From contig JAUXOM010000028.1 of assembly GCA_030682175.1 (NCBI GenBank), positions 1 to 64,000 on the forward strand: 64,000 bases of DNA. Reading direction: 5' to 3'. Positions 1 through 8,033 of the stretch are shown here, in pieces. Position 1 is the stretch's first letter. Each line of letters starts with the position of its first letter. Position numbers and translations under genes: made by a program. The DNA comes from Rhodocyclaceae bacterium. Its GTDB lineage: Bacteria > Pseudomonadota > Gammaproteobacteria > Burkholderiales > Rhodocyclaceae. The notes beneath the pieces were generated by a model. It was not told the origin of the DNA and searched no databases. It saw only the letters and a program-made list of their open reading frames with translations.

Positions 1-235
1 CCCATAGGCCGTGGCCTACCCGAACCGCGCAGCAGCATTCCGCGGTTTCCTCCCTGGAGGTTTATTCAACGTCTGCCCGCAGGCACTCGCGCGTCAGCCA
101 GCTTCGTCACGTGGGGGGCAGACGTCGAACAAACCTAAACCTGACCCGTCTTTCAGCGAACCAGGCTACTCGGTCAGCAATGCAACGGTTAGCTGCCCCG
201 CAGTGGCGAATCGGGCTGAAAGGCAGATGGTCCAA
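1..235. other. Window edge with no supported gene
   Basis: No open frame here has a plausible start, ribosome site or recognisable protein content. The short frames in the track are low-complexity and overlap on both strands. The stretch lies beyond the 3' end of the minus-strand ATPase gene. Confidence 0.5.
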
Positions 236-1489
236 TCATCCCCACGCACTGACCTGCCATGCCGGGATCGCCTCTACCTGTGCCGAGATCGGTAGCCGTT
301 CCGCGCTCAGGCAGATGACGGCTCCGGCACCTGTTGCGAGTCCAAGATTTTCCAGTACCGAAAAATGCCGCACCGCATCCCGCCCCGGCTGCGCCGTCTT
401 CTTGATCTCGACCGGATACACACGCCCATCGCGCACGATCAGCACGTCGATCTCTTTCTGGTCCTTGTCGCGGTAATAGTAAAACGGCGCCTGCTTGCCG
501 TTGTGCCACCAGCTCTTGAGCAGTTCGCCCACCACCCAGGTCTCGAAAATTGCACCTGACATGGCGCCCGCCTCCAGCGTGGCCGGGCTGCTCCATTCCG
601 TGAGATAGGCAGCCAGACCGGTATCGAGGAAATACAGCTTGGGCGCTTTCACCAGGCGCTTCGAGAGGTTGGTGTGATAAGGCTCCAGCAGCCAGACCAG
701 GCCGGACGCCTGAAGGATGGAAAGCCAGTGCTTGGCGGTATTCGGCGCCACGCCCACGTCGCGCGCCATATCGGCGATATTGAGCAGTTGCGCCGTGCGT
801 GCCGCCGCGCTGCGCAAAAAACGGGTGAACGCCATCAGGTCGCCCACCTGGGCCAGATCGCGCACGTCGCGCTGGAGATAGGTTTGCAGGTAAGAAGCGT
901 AAAACAGATCGCGGTCGGGAGCTTCGCCGACATAGAGCGCGGGAAAGCTGCCGCGCCAGATCCGCTCGAAGACCCAGTTCAATGGCGCGGCCGGCGGGGA
1001 AACCACCGTCCCAGGCGGGCTATCGGGCAGAAAGGGACGCAGCATCGCGCCGTGGCCCAGGCTCTCCCCCAGTGACAAGCCCTGCAGGTGCATCACCGCC
1101 ACGCGCCCAGCCAGCGATTCGCCGACGTTCTGCATCAGGTGAAAGGGCTGAGAACCGGTCAGCCAATACTGCCCCTTGCCGCCCCCGGCATCGACGGCTT
1201 CCTTGATGAGCGGCAACAGGCCGGGGGCGTACTGGATTTCGTCGATCAGCACCGGCGGCGGAAACCGCTGCAGGAACAAAGCCGGCTCCTCGCGCGCCAA
1301 ACCCAGCATCATCGGGTTGTCGAGCGTGACATAGCGGCGTGCCGTCGGGCCGGATTCAGCCTCGCACAAGGATTTGAGCAGCGTGGTCTTGCCCACCTGT
1401 CGCGGCCCGGTAAGCATCAGCACCGGGAATTGGCGGCTGGCTGTCGCGATGGAGCGGGCGAGCGAACGGGGGAGGATGGGAGCGGTCAT
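236..1489 (-). CDS. AAA-family ATPase with DUF4143-type C-terminus
   Basis: A 417-residue cytoplasmic P-loop ATPase. The Walker A motif GPRQVGKTT is near residue 27, and a Walker B-like VLIDEIQ follows near residue 82. The middle holds a winged-helix-like segment (NIADMARDVGVAPNTAKHWL). The C-terminal third has the EIDVLI...YPVEIKK pattern typical of DUF4143 proteins, which resembles a PD-(D/E)XK nuclease core. Length is normal for the family (about 400). The family is abundant, often mobile, and has no settled function; a defence or toxin-antitoxin role is sometimes proposed, but nothing here shows it. The gene stands alone, with no partner on either side. Confidence 0.88.
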   Translation of the reverse strand: MTAPILPRSLARSIATASRQFPVLMLTGPRQVGKTTLLKSLCEAESGPTARRYVTLDNPMMLGLAREEPALFLQRFPPPVLIDEIQYAPGLLPLIKEAVDAGGGKGQYWLTGSQPFHLMQNVGESLAGRVAVMHLQGLSLGESLGHGAMLRPFLPDSPPGTVVSPPAAPLNWVFERIWRGSFPALYVGEAPDRDLFYASYLQTYLQRDVRDLAQVGDLMAFTRFLRSAAARTAQLLNIADMARDVGVAPNTAKHWLSILQASGLVWLLEPYHTNLSKRLVKAPKLYFLDTGLAAYLTEWSSPATLEAGAMSGAIFETWVVGELLKSWWHNGKQAPFYYYRDKDQKEIDVLIVRDGRVYPVEIKKTAQPGRDAVRHFSVLENLGLATGAGAVICLSAERLPISAQVEAIPAWQVSAWG

Positions 1490-1555
1490 GATCGTCCAAT
1501 GTGCAGTTTGGATGAACTATAGACGATACCGCAGGTTTTATGGGAAGGCGCCAAC

Positions 1556-1603
1556 GAAAAAGTCTGTTCTGGCGGGATGCAATGCCCCGCATGGGGTACG
1601 GCG
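1556..1603 (+). repeat. Dispersed palindromic repeat, GTCGGCG family, short copy
   Basis: The module TGCAATGCCCCGCATGGGGT, with a CCCC-GCAT-GGGG stem, lies between GGCGGGA and ACGGCGG. The same module occurs near 3710 and 37090. It sits in the 284-bp gap between the ATPase and DUF302 genes, where I see no gene. Confidence 0.7.
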
Positions 1604-1773
1604 GGGACGGAGAAATAGCGCCCCCCCCATTCAAGCGGACATATTGCGCTCACTCGGCTCTTTGACGCCCGCCACAAACCCCACCTTGCCATGAACAAGA
1701 ATATTTCCTAGAGTGGAACGTGGTTATTTCGTGGGCAGCTCATTCAGGTGCCGTTCTTAACCAGGAGGCGATC

Positions 1774-2253
1774 ATGAAAAAGAGTGTGCTACAGGCAGTC
1801 GGCTGGGTGGTGGTGGGCATGGCCCTGATGGGCCTCATCGTTTGGTTTGCGATGCCCTCAATGATGTTGGTCAAGCACAAGAGCAGTCGCAGTTATGAAG
1901 AAACGATTACGGTATTGAGCGAAGCCATCAAAAGCAAGCAAGACTGGCAGGTGCTGAACGTCAATGACTATCAAAAGAGCGCAGCAGCCTTCGGCAAGCT
2001 CGAGCGGGTGGGTAGCGTGACGATATGCAATCCTCGTTATGCATCGAGGATCCTCGCCAACGACACGGATCGGGGGGTTACGGCATTCATGCCCTTGGGG
2101 ATTGGGGTCTATGAGGACAAGGCTGGGCAGGTCTATGTGTCGCAGTTGAACGTCGGTTTGCTGGGCATGATGTTCGGTGGAACCATCGCAGATGTCATGG
2201 GGTCGGTTGGAAAAGAGCTTGACGGTGCCGTTGCGTCCGTTGTTGCCAAATAG
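1774..2253 (+). CDS. DUF302 family protein with N-terminal membrane anchor
   Basis: The start at 1774 is chosen over the longer frame (1720) because AGGAGG lies seven bases upstream of ATGAAAAAG. The 159-residue product has one N-terminal hydrophobic segment (about residues 6-27), which could be an uncleaved signal or anchor. It then has the DUF302 signature: TICNPRYA, a central FMPLGIGVYED, and NVGLLGMMFGGTIADVMG. DUF302 proteins are small, usually envelope-associated, and of unknown role, sometimes near sulfur or redox genes. No operon partner is visible; the next gene on this strand lies behind a repeat. Family assignment is firm, function unknown. Confidence 0.85.
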   Translation: MKKSVLQAVGWVVVGMALMGLIVWFAMPSMMLVKHKSSRSYEETITVLSEAIKSKQDWQVLNVNDYQKSAAAFGKLERVGSVTICNPRYASRILANDTDRGVTAFMPLGIGVYEDKAGQVYVSQLNVGLLGMMFGGTIADVMGSVGKELDGAVASVVAK

Positions 2254-2270
2254 GGTTTGGATTGGTCTGC

Positions 2271-2329
2271 TTTAGGCCACGAACAGGCATTGCCAGACCA
2301 AACAGAAAGTCGGCGCTGGCGGGACGGCG
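2271..2329 (+). repeat. Dispersed repeat, GTCGGCG family
   Basis: It reads TTTAGGCCACGAACAGGCAT, then a GCCAGACC segment, then GAAAGTCGGCGCTGGCGGGA and CGGCG. The same order of modules occurs at 3664-3740. Its right edge abuts the truncated E2 coding remnant. Confidence 0.7.
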
Positions 2330-2545
2330 CTTGCTGGCGCGCTGCAGGCAGTTCCGGCAGCTCCGCCGCAGACAGCGCTGCCCGTTGCGCCGGCCGCCCC
2401 GGCGCTGCGCCGCATGATTTCCCCGGCGGCACGCAAGCACGCCGCCGACCACCGCGTCTCCGACGGCCATCGCGGCGCGCTGTTCCTGCGCGAGCTCGCC
2501 GAGCTGCTGCAGCATCCCGAAGAACTCGACAAGGAAGCGCCATGA
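2330..2545 (+). pseudogene. Remnant of 2-oxoacid dehydrogenase E2 acyltransferase
   Basis: In the frame ending at the TGA at 2543, 71 codons read as an Ala/Pro linker, then ISPAARKHAA, then DHRVSDGHRGALFL and a tail ending HPEELDKEAP. ISPAARK resembles the start of the E3-binding domain, and DHRxxDG is the catalytic motif at the far end of E2 acyltransferases. In an intact E2 these lie roughly 200 residues apart, so an in-frame internal deletion plus loss of the 5' part (lipoyl domain) is inferred. The remnant overlaps the ACP start by ATGA, so it was once the gene upstream of ACP in an operon. A short product starting at the internal ATG (MISPAARK) cannot be excluded. Confidence 0.65.
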
Positions 2546-2796
2546 CCGAAGCTGACATCCGCGACATCCGCGCCGTGGTGCTGGCCACGCTGCAATCCAT
2601 CGCACCCGAGGTCGAAGCGGATGCGTTGCGCGGCGACCGCCCGCTGCGCAATCAGGTGGACCTCGATTCCATGGACTGGCTCAACTTCCTGCTCGGCCTC
2701 AACAAGCAGTTCAAGGTCGAGATTCCCGAGGTCGATTACAGAAAACTGGTTACGCTGGATGATGTCGTGGCTTACCTGCAGGCCAAGGTCGTCTGA
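2542..2796 (+). CDS. Acyl carrier protein
   Basis: An 84-residue protein of ACP size. VDLDSMDWLNFLLGL carries the DSM serine that would receive the 4'-phosphopantetheine arm, and a C-terminal helix region LVTLDDVVAYLQAK follows. The start at 2542 fits the fold; the longer track frame upstream is out-of-frame reading of the E2 remnant. It overlaps the end of that remnant by 4 bp, so translation was probably coupled to an intact E2 gene. No fatty-acid synthesis genes are adjacent, so this is likely a specialised ACP rather than the housekeeping one. Whether it is still expressed after loss of the upstream gene is unclear. Confidence 0.8.
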   Translation: MTEADIRDIRAVVLATLQSIAPEVEADALRGDRPLRNQVDLDSMDWLNFLLGLNKQFKVEIPEVDYRKLVTLDDVVAYLQAKVV

Positions 2797-2852
2797 GCGC
2801 CGCTGGGTCGCGTGCCGCGAATCGCGGAGGGATTGCCTACGGTCACGCCGAA

Positions 2853-2975
2853 TTAGGGAAATGCTGATCAAGTCCAGATTCGCACTCATTCCGGCGCAAA
2901 CCGGAATCCAGGAAAATCAACACGCTGGACACCAGCCTGCGCCGGTGTGAAGAACTTGATCAGCGCTTCCTCAGG
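2853..2975. repeat. MITE-like dispersed repeat, copy 1
   Basis: The left end TTAGGGAAATGCTGATCAAG pairs imperfectly with the right end CTTGATCAGCGCTTCCTCAGG, giving about 22-bp terminal inverted repeats. Inside are a hairpin ATTCCGGCGCAAACCGGAAT and a stem built on GCCTGCGCCGGTG. Related copies lie at 23641 and 32081. No open frame is inside. Confidence 0.75.
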
Positions 2976-3019
2976 CATTGCGGCATTGCCTTCCATGCCG
3001 CGTTTACAGGAGATTCACC

Positions 3020-3526
3020 ATGGAAAACAACGATCAGGACAAGAGCAGGCTGGCAGAGCAGTACGATAAGTTTGCCAGCAAATTCAATGAACTTTATTTG
3101 GCAGGAAAGGAGCGTGGGCGTGAATCAATGTCAGTGGCGCTCGATAAAGCCCACGAGCAGTTGACCGCACTCGGTGAGTTCAGCGCCGAACAAGGGGCAG
3201 AATTAAAGCAATACCTTGCCCGCGACCTGGATCAGACCATAGCCGATGCCCAGCAACTTGGCGAAGAGGCCAAAGAACGGTTTCACCCGGCCCGACTGGG
3301 CGCAGGAGCACTTTCCTCCCTCGCGACCGTGCTGGAATTAACCGGCAATGCGTTGCGTTCCCTGAGTAGTAAAACAAAAGAGACACTTACGTACAGGACA
3401 GGCGAGATGACATCCGCTGGTACTTTGACTTGCCAGGCGTGCGGACAGAAAGTGCAGCTCAAGAAAACCGGGCATGTCCCGCCTTGTCCAAAATGCAGTA
3501 GCACCCTTTTCAACAAAGGCTATTAA
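3020..3526 (+). CDS. DUF1451-type zinc-ribbon protein (YbeL-like)
   Basis: The start at 3020 follows ACAGGAG with good spacing and is preferred to the longer frame. The 168-residue product is mostly charged helices (residues 1-125), then a C-terminal zinc ribbon, CQACG...CPKC. This two-part layout and length match DUF1451 proteins such as E. coli YbeL, whose role is unknown. It is soluble with no signal peptide. The gene is monocistronic, with a MITE-like repeat directly upstream and a repeat-rich gap downstream. Confidence 0.82.
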   Translation: MENNDQDKSRLAEQYDKFASKFNELYLAGKERGRESMSVALDKAHEQLTALGEFSAEQGAELKQYLARDLDQTIADAQQLGEEAKERFHPARLGAGALSSLATVLELTGNALRSLSSKTKETLTYRTGEMTSAGTLTCQACGQKVQLKKTGHVPPCPKCSSTLFNKGY

Positions 3527-3663
3527 TTACCCGGGCATCGATTGTTTGCAACTCGCCGGGTCAGGTCTCGAAATCACGCCTTCGTCCAACACTGCATTCG
3601 GCCCATATTCATACAGAAAGGGCTTGAACGTCTGCATTTCCGTGAATTCGTGGGCAACGGCAT

Positions 3664-3740
3664 CTAGCCACAAACCGGCATTGCCAGACCGGGCTGAAAG
3701 TCGGCGCTGGCGGGATGCAATGCCCCGCATGGGGTACGGC
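3664..3740 (+). repeat. Dispersed repeat, GTCGGCG family, long copy
   Basis: It carries the GGCATTGCCAGACC segment, GAAAGTCGGCGCTGGCGGGA, the TGCAATGCCCCGCATGGGGT hairpin and ACGGC. It is a fuller version of the copy at 2271. It ends exactly where a truncated ACP reading frame begins. The rest of the 3527-3921 gap holds only a weak minus-strand frame (to 3527) that I cannot identify. Confidence 0.72.
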
Positions 3741-3791
3741 GTGGTTACGCTGGATGACGTTGTCGCCTATTTGCAGGCCAAGGGCGGCTGA
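3741..3791 (+). pseudogene. C-terminal fragment of a second acyl carrier protein
   Basis: Seventeen codons reading VVTLDDVVAYLQAKGG-stop nearly match the end of the ACP at 2542 (LVTLDDVVAYLQAKVV). Most differences are synonymous, and the bases after the stop (CGCCGCTG) also match. There is no start codon or ribosome site, and the fragment begins at the edge of the repeat. It is a truncated duplicate. Confidence 0.7.
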
Positions 3792-3921
3792 ACGCCGCTG
3801 CGGGCTGCGTCGCGTAACGCCAGTCACAGATGGGTCGCTATGTAAACCTCTGCATTGAGGTCCTGGAGATCCGTTCGTCCCGTCAGGGTTTCAACGGCAG
3901 GTATCCGATGTCAAGCGGCCG

Positions 3922-5874
3922 TCAGTCACCGCGCTTCTCCAACCAGCCAATCAGGGTTTCATACAGCTTGTCCGGATCGACCGGCTTGGCGATATGGTCG
4001 TTCATGCCGGCATCAATGCAGACCTGGCGATCCTCGTCGTAGGCATTGGCGGTCATCGCCAGAATCGGCGTTTGCGCGCAGCCGGGCAGTGCCCGGATCG
4101 CCCGGGTGGCATCGACACCGTTCATGACCGGCATCTGCATGTCCATCAGGATCAGGGCGTAGCTGTTCTGTTTGGCCAGATCGAGCGCCTGCTGACCATC
4201 CTCGGCCAGATCGACGACCAGGCCGGCGTGTTCCAGCAAGTCGCGCGAAACTTCCTGGTTGATTGGCTCGTCTTCGGCGAGCAGGATGCGGGTGCCGGCA
4301 AATTCGGACCGCAGGCGTGTTTCGGCGCTGCCCTGGGCAAAAGTCGGCGCTGGCTGATCGGCCTCGTTGGACTTCATTAGACGCACGGTAAACCAGAAGG
4401 TGCTGCCCTGGCCTGGCGTGCTGTTGACCCCGAGCTCGCCGCCCATCAGCTGCACCAGGCGCTTGCTGATGGCGAGGCCGAGGCCGGTGCCGCCGTACTT
4501 GCGGGTCATCGAGTCATCGGCCTGTTCGAAGGCAGTGAACAGACGTTTCTGGTCTTCGGGGGCAATGCCGAGACCGGTGTCGGCCACTTCGATGCGCAGC
4601 AGGACGCCTTCCGGGTTGTCTTCCAGCAGTCGGGCACGGAGAGTGATCGATCCGTGATCGGTGAACTTGAGGGCGTTGCCGGTCAGGTTGATCAGGATCT
4701 GGCCGAGGCGCAGCGGGTCGCCCAGGAACGTCAGGTGGGGAACTGCCGGGTCCAGATCGACCAACAGCTTGAGTTGCTTTTCCGCGGCCTTGTGGCTGAC
4801 AAGGCTGAAGAGGTTTTCCAGCACTTCGCCGAACTTGAAGTGGATGGTTTCTAGCGTCAGGCGATCGGCTTCGATCTTCGAGATGTCGAGGATGTCGTTG
4901 ATGACGGCGAGCAGGCGCAGCGCGGAACCCTTGCTCTTGTTCAGCCAGTCGATCTGTTGCGGGTCGGTAGCGCGGCGCAGCGCCAGGTCGATCATGCCCA
5001 TGACGCCGTTCATGGGCGTGCGCAGTTCATGGCTCATGTTGGCGAGGAAGGTGCTCTTGGCGCGGCTGGCGGCTTCGGCCGCTTGCTTGGCCGCGGCGAG
5101 AGCAGCCTCGGTTTTCTTCCGCCCGGTGATGTCACGCGACAGCACGATGAAACGCGGCCCTAATTCCGCCTTGTCGGGTTTGCAGGCAATGGAGAGCTCG
5201 AACCAAGACTGGCCCTGCGGAACTTGCAACTCGATCTGGCTGCCTTGGGAGCGTCCTGTTTGATGAGCCTCTTGTAGCGCCGATATCACGGTATTTGCCG
5301 CCTTGGGTGGCAAGACGTCGTGTACTGTCTTGCCAATCATTGCTTCGGCAGGTGCGGCCAGTAATTCTCTACGTGAAGAACGGTAGTCAAGGTAGCGCCC
5401 GTCCAGGTCAAGCTCAAACAGCAAGTCAGGAAGGGCATCAATCGTGGCGGAAAGTCGGTTTTTCGCTTCAACTGCTTCAGATTCGTGACTTTGCAGACTT
5501 ATCAAATTTTTGACCCGCTGTTCGGCAATCTCAAGACGAATGTTCAAGAGCGGCTCATCAACAGGCTTTGCGAGATAGTCATCGGCGCCGGCAGCCAGCA
5601 CTTTTCCGAGGTCACCGGGCTTCGTGCGCACGGTTATTACCAGGATCAAGCTGCTAGCTCCTTTCGGGCAGCACCGAATCCTTCGGCACACTTCCAGTCC
5701 GTCGATTCCTGGCAATAGCCAATCCAGGATCACCATGGGAAAGTGCTGGCTCAGATAGCACGCCCACCCACTTTCACCATCGGCGACCGTTGTGACGGTA
5801 TGACCACGGCTTTCAAGCACGGCTTGCAGCAACGCACTCATTTCCGGGTCGTCTTCAACCAGCAGTACATCCAT
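3922..5874 (-). CDS. Hybrid histidine kinase REC-PAS-HisKA-HATPase-REC
   Basis: A 650-residue soluble kinase with no membrane segment. The N-terminal receiver (1-118) has acidic pocket VEDDP and phospho-Asp D51 in [13 protein letters not shown] domain follows (about 140-255). HisKA carries H282 in [11 protein letters not shown]. The ATPase domain has [15 protein letters not shown] and [10 protein letters not shown], and a second receiver (about 530-645) has [14 protein letters not shown] receiver at the N-terminus suggests it takes phosphate from another protein of the cluster before signalling on. Its PAS resembles PAS3 of the kinase at 32926, pointing to domain exchange within the locus. 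It is the last gene of the block. The partner regulator is not evident. Confidence 0.93.
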   Translation of the reverse strand: MDVLLVEDDPEMSALLQAVLESRGHTVTTVADGESGWACYLSQHFPMVILDWLLPGIDGLEVCRRIRCCPKGASSLILVITVRTKPGDLGKVLAAGADDYLAKPVDEPLLNIRLEIAEQRVKNLISLQSHESEAVEAKNRLSATIDALPDLLFELDLDGRYLDYRSSRRELLAAPAEAMIGKTVHDVLPPKAANTVISALQEAHQTGRSQGSQIELQVPQGQSWFELSIACKPDKAELGPRFIVLSRDITGRKKTEAALAAAKQAAEAASRAKSTFLANMSHELRTPMNGVMGMIDLALRRATDPQQIDWLNKSKGSALRLLAVINDILDISKIEADRLTLETIHFKFGEVLENLFSLVSHKAAEKQLKLLVDLDPAVPHLTFLGDPLRLGQILINLTGNALKFTDHGSITLRARLLEDNPEGVLLRIEVADTGLGIAPEDQKRLFTAFEQADDSMTRKYGGTGLGLAISKRLVQLMGGELGVNSTPGQGSTFWFTVRLMKSNEADQPAPTFAQGSAETRLRSEFAGTRILLAEDEPINQEVSRDLLEHAGLVVDLAEDGQQALDLAKQNSYALILMDMQMPVMNGVDATRAIRALPGCAQTPILAMTANAYDEDRQVCIDAGMNDHIAKPVDPDKLYETLIGWLEKRGD

Positions 5875-5985
5875 TGCCGTTACCCTCTATGCTTACCATC
5901 TGATAATGATCGGGCCGTTTGCAATCACTAAGCTGCCGGTCGGTAAATATCAATTCGGTCGCTGGCGACGCAGTCAGGGCTCGTT

Positions 5986-7644
5986 CTACGCCGGGCGCGC
6001 CTCAACCCGGTTGCGACCTGAGCGTTTGGCCTGGTAGAGCGCATCATCGGCGGCATTGACCAGGCTCGCCGCGTTGTCCGGCGGGAGGGCGGCGGCCACG
6101 CCGCAACTGAAGGTGCAGGTGAATTCCCCCTGGCTGGATTCAAAGCGCAGCTTGCCGAAACTCTCGCGCAGTTCGTTCATGATGTCGATCGCCAATGCTG
6201 GCCGCGTATTCGGCATGGCCACCACAAATTCCTCGCCGCCATAGCGGCCGATGATGTCGAATTTGCGCAGCCGTTTGCTCAAGAGTTGCGCCAGGCCCTT
6301 GATGACGCGGTCGCCCACCGGATGACCATAGGTATCGTTGATCTTCTTGAAATGGTCTATGTCCAGCATGGCCAGCGAAATGGGCTGATGCTCGCGCCGG
6401 CTCCGGTCAATTTCCCCCTCCAGCCGCAGCTTGAAGGCAATGTGATTCAGGAGGCCGGTCAGGCTGTCCTGGCGAATCAGCATCGACAGGGCGCGAAAGC
6501 GCTCGGCGCGAACGGTGACCGCCATGATCAGGTTGGCATCCGAAATGGGTTTGGTCAGGAAATCCTCGGCCCCGATCTTCATGGCATTCTGCTGCTGGGC
6601 GAGACCGGTCTCGGTGGACAGGAAGACGACCGGCAGGCTGGCGTATTGCGAATCCTGGCGAATCACGCGCAAGGCTTCGAGGCCGCTGCAACCGGGCATG
6701 TAAAGATCCAGCAGCACAATTTCCGGCTGGTGCTCGGCCAGGACATCCAGCAGGCGGGCAGGCTCGGTGAGTGCGTTCGCCTCCATCCCGGCCGCGCTCA
6801 GCGTCTGGACATAATGTCTGGCCAGCATTTCATCGTCGTCCACCACCAACACCCGATAGGGAACGTGGATGGTACGGTGGGTGACGCGGTCGAGTTGTGT
6901 GGCCAGCGCGGCCACATCGACTGGCTTGACCATGTAGGCAGCCGCACCCGAGCGAACGGCGGCCAGGCGTGATTCCCAGTCGCTGCGGGCGGAGATCACC
7001 ACATGGGGCACGCTGACGTCCGCCGGGTATTGCAACTGCTGCATGAGCTCAAGACCGGCCAGGGGGCCTTCCGGCAGCGCGATATCAACCACCAGGGCGG
7101 CCGGCCAGGGTGCCTGCAAGGCGGTGCGGGCAGCCGCGGCCTGGTCAAAGACGCTCACCTCCCAGCCGAACATGCTGAGCTGTGTTGCCAGGTCCTGGGC
7201 CACCAGCATGTCGTCCTCGATCAATACGATGTGGCGGTTATCGGGCAGCGCCTGGTCTTGGTTGCCATGCTGCATCAGGTCTGCCGCCACACCCTGGCCG
7301 TCATCCGGTCCGACCTGCGCCATGGGGCGCAAGGCATCGATCAGTTCGCGGATTCGCGCTGTCCACGCAGCGTCGGGCGGCAGGTCTCGGGAGGACCGGG
7401 CCAGCGCCTCTTCCAGTTCCCTGGCCTTGTCACCAAGCCGGCGGTAGCCGAAGGTACCTGCCGAGCCCGCCAGCGAGTGGGCCAGGCGGATCAGTTCGGC
7501 GGGCACCGTTTGCGGCGGGTCAGCCGCTTCGGCCGCGCGCCAGCAAGCCGCCATGGCCTCCAGACGTTCCGGCAGGCCGGCTGCGAAGGCGGCGCGCAAG
7601 GCCGTCAGCTTCGCCAGCTTCTTTTCACGCGCCGCATCAGTCAT
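5986..7644 (-). CDS. Hpt-REC-REC-GGDEF diguanylate cyclase
   Basis: The start at 7644 is chosen because GGAAGGAG lies just upstream; the longer frame (7716) overlaps the previous gene out of frame. The 552-residue product has an Hpt domain with H56 in AHSLAGSAGTFG. Two receivers follow, with acceptor motifs ALVVDIALP and EIVLLDLYMP. The GGDEF domain has an intact GGEEF and an upstream RKFD, the RxxD inhibitory site, so an active, feedback-limited c-di-GMP synthase is predicted. Hpt plus two receivers means it can collect phosphate from several kinases. The same Hpt-REC-REC head occurs in the kinase at 29280. It overlaps the upstream receiver gene by 8 bp. Confidence 0.92.
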   Translation of the reverse strand: MTDAAREKKLAKLTALRAAFAAGLPERLEAMAACWRAAEAADPPQTVPAELIRLAHSLAGSAGTFGYRRLGDKARELEEALARSSRDLPPDAAWTARIRELIDALRPMAQVGPDDGQGVAADLMQHGNQDQALPDNRHIVLIEDDMLVAQDLATQLSMFGWEVSVFDQAAAARTALQAPWPAALVVDIALPEGPLAGLELMQQLQYPADVSVPHVVISARSDWESRLAAVRSGAAAYMVKPVDVAALATQLDRVTHRTIHVPYRVLVVDDDEMLARHYVQTLSAAGMEANALTEPARLLDVLAEHQPEIVLLDLYMPGCSGLEALRVIRQDSQYASLPVVFLSTETGLAQQQNAMKIGAEDFLTKPISDANLIMAVTVRAERFRALSMLIRQDSLTGLLNHIAFKLRLEGEIDRSRREHQPISLAMLDIDHFKKINDTYGHPVGDRVIKGLAQLLSKRLRKFDIIGRYGGEEFVVAMPNTRPALAIDIMNELRESFGKLRFESSQGEFTCTFSCGVAAALPPDNAASLVNAADDALYQAKRSGRNRVEARPA

Positions 7645-8029
7645 GGCGAACTCCTTCCCAGAGGCTGCGCACGTGATCGGCCAGGGCCATGGGGTCGAAG
7701 GGCTTGGCAATGACATCGACGGCCCCCAGCGCCTTCAAGTGGGCGACTTCCTGCGGCTGTACCTTGGCGGTGACGAAGGCGATCGGCAGTTGTCCCAGAC
7801 CGGGCTGCGCATGCAGCCGCTGCAAGGCGGTCGGGCCGTCCATGCCCGGCATCATCACATCCAGCAGCACGAGGTCGGGCCGGTAGTCGGCCACTGTGTC
7901 CAGCGCCTCCTGGCCGGAGGCGCAGATTTTCAACACAAAATCTTCTTCGTCTTCGAGGGCGAACTGGACGATGGTGCGGATGTCTGCCTCGTCATCCACA
8001 TACATGATCTTCAGGGGTGGGGGGGGCAT
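7637..8029 (-). CDS. Single-domain CheY-like response regulator
   Basis: A 130-residue stand-alone receiver. The pocket is VDDEAD, the phospho-acceptor lies in LVLLDVMMPGMDG, and the conserved Thr and Lys are in FVTAK and AKPFD. There is no output domain, so it should act by protein contact or as a phosphate shuttle. It overlaps the Hpt-REC-REC-GGDEF gene by 8 bp and follows the large hybrid kinase by 4 bp. The natural reading is kinase to this receiver to Hpt to cyclase, which is inference from order only. Confidence 0.9.
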   Translation of the reverse strand: MPPPPLKIMYVDDEADIRTIVQFALEDEEDFVLKICASGQEALDTVADYRPDLVLLDVMMPGMDGPTALQRLHAQPGLGQLPIAFVTAKVQPQEVAHLKALGAVDVIAKPFDPMALADHVRSLWEGVRHD

Positions 8030-8033
8030 GGCT

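Noticed and set aside
3527-3730. Minus-strand 67-codon frame with protein-like C-terminus
   Set aside because: Its N-terminal part is repeat DNA and no family is recognised; no ribosome site. It could be a gene remnant but cannot be supported.
1556-3740. CRISPR array suggested by repeated palindromes
   Set aside because: The copies are unevenly spaced by hundreds of bases to tens of kb, vary in length and lie between genes; no cas gene is present.
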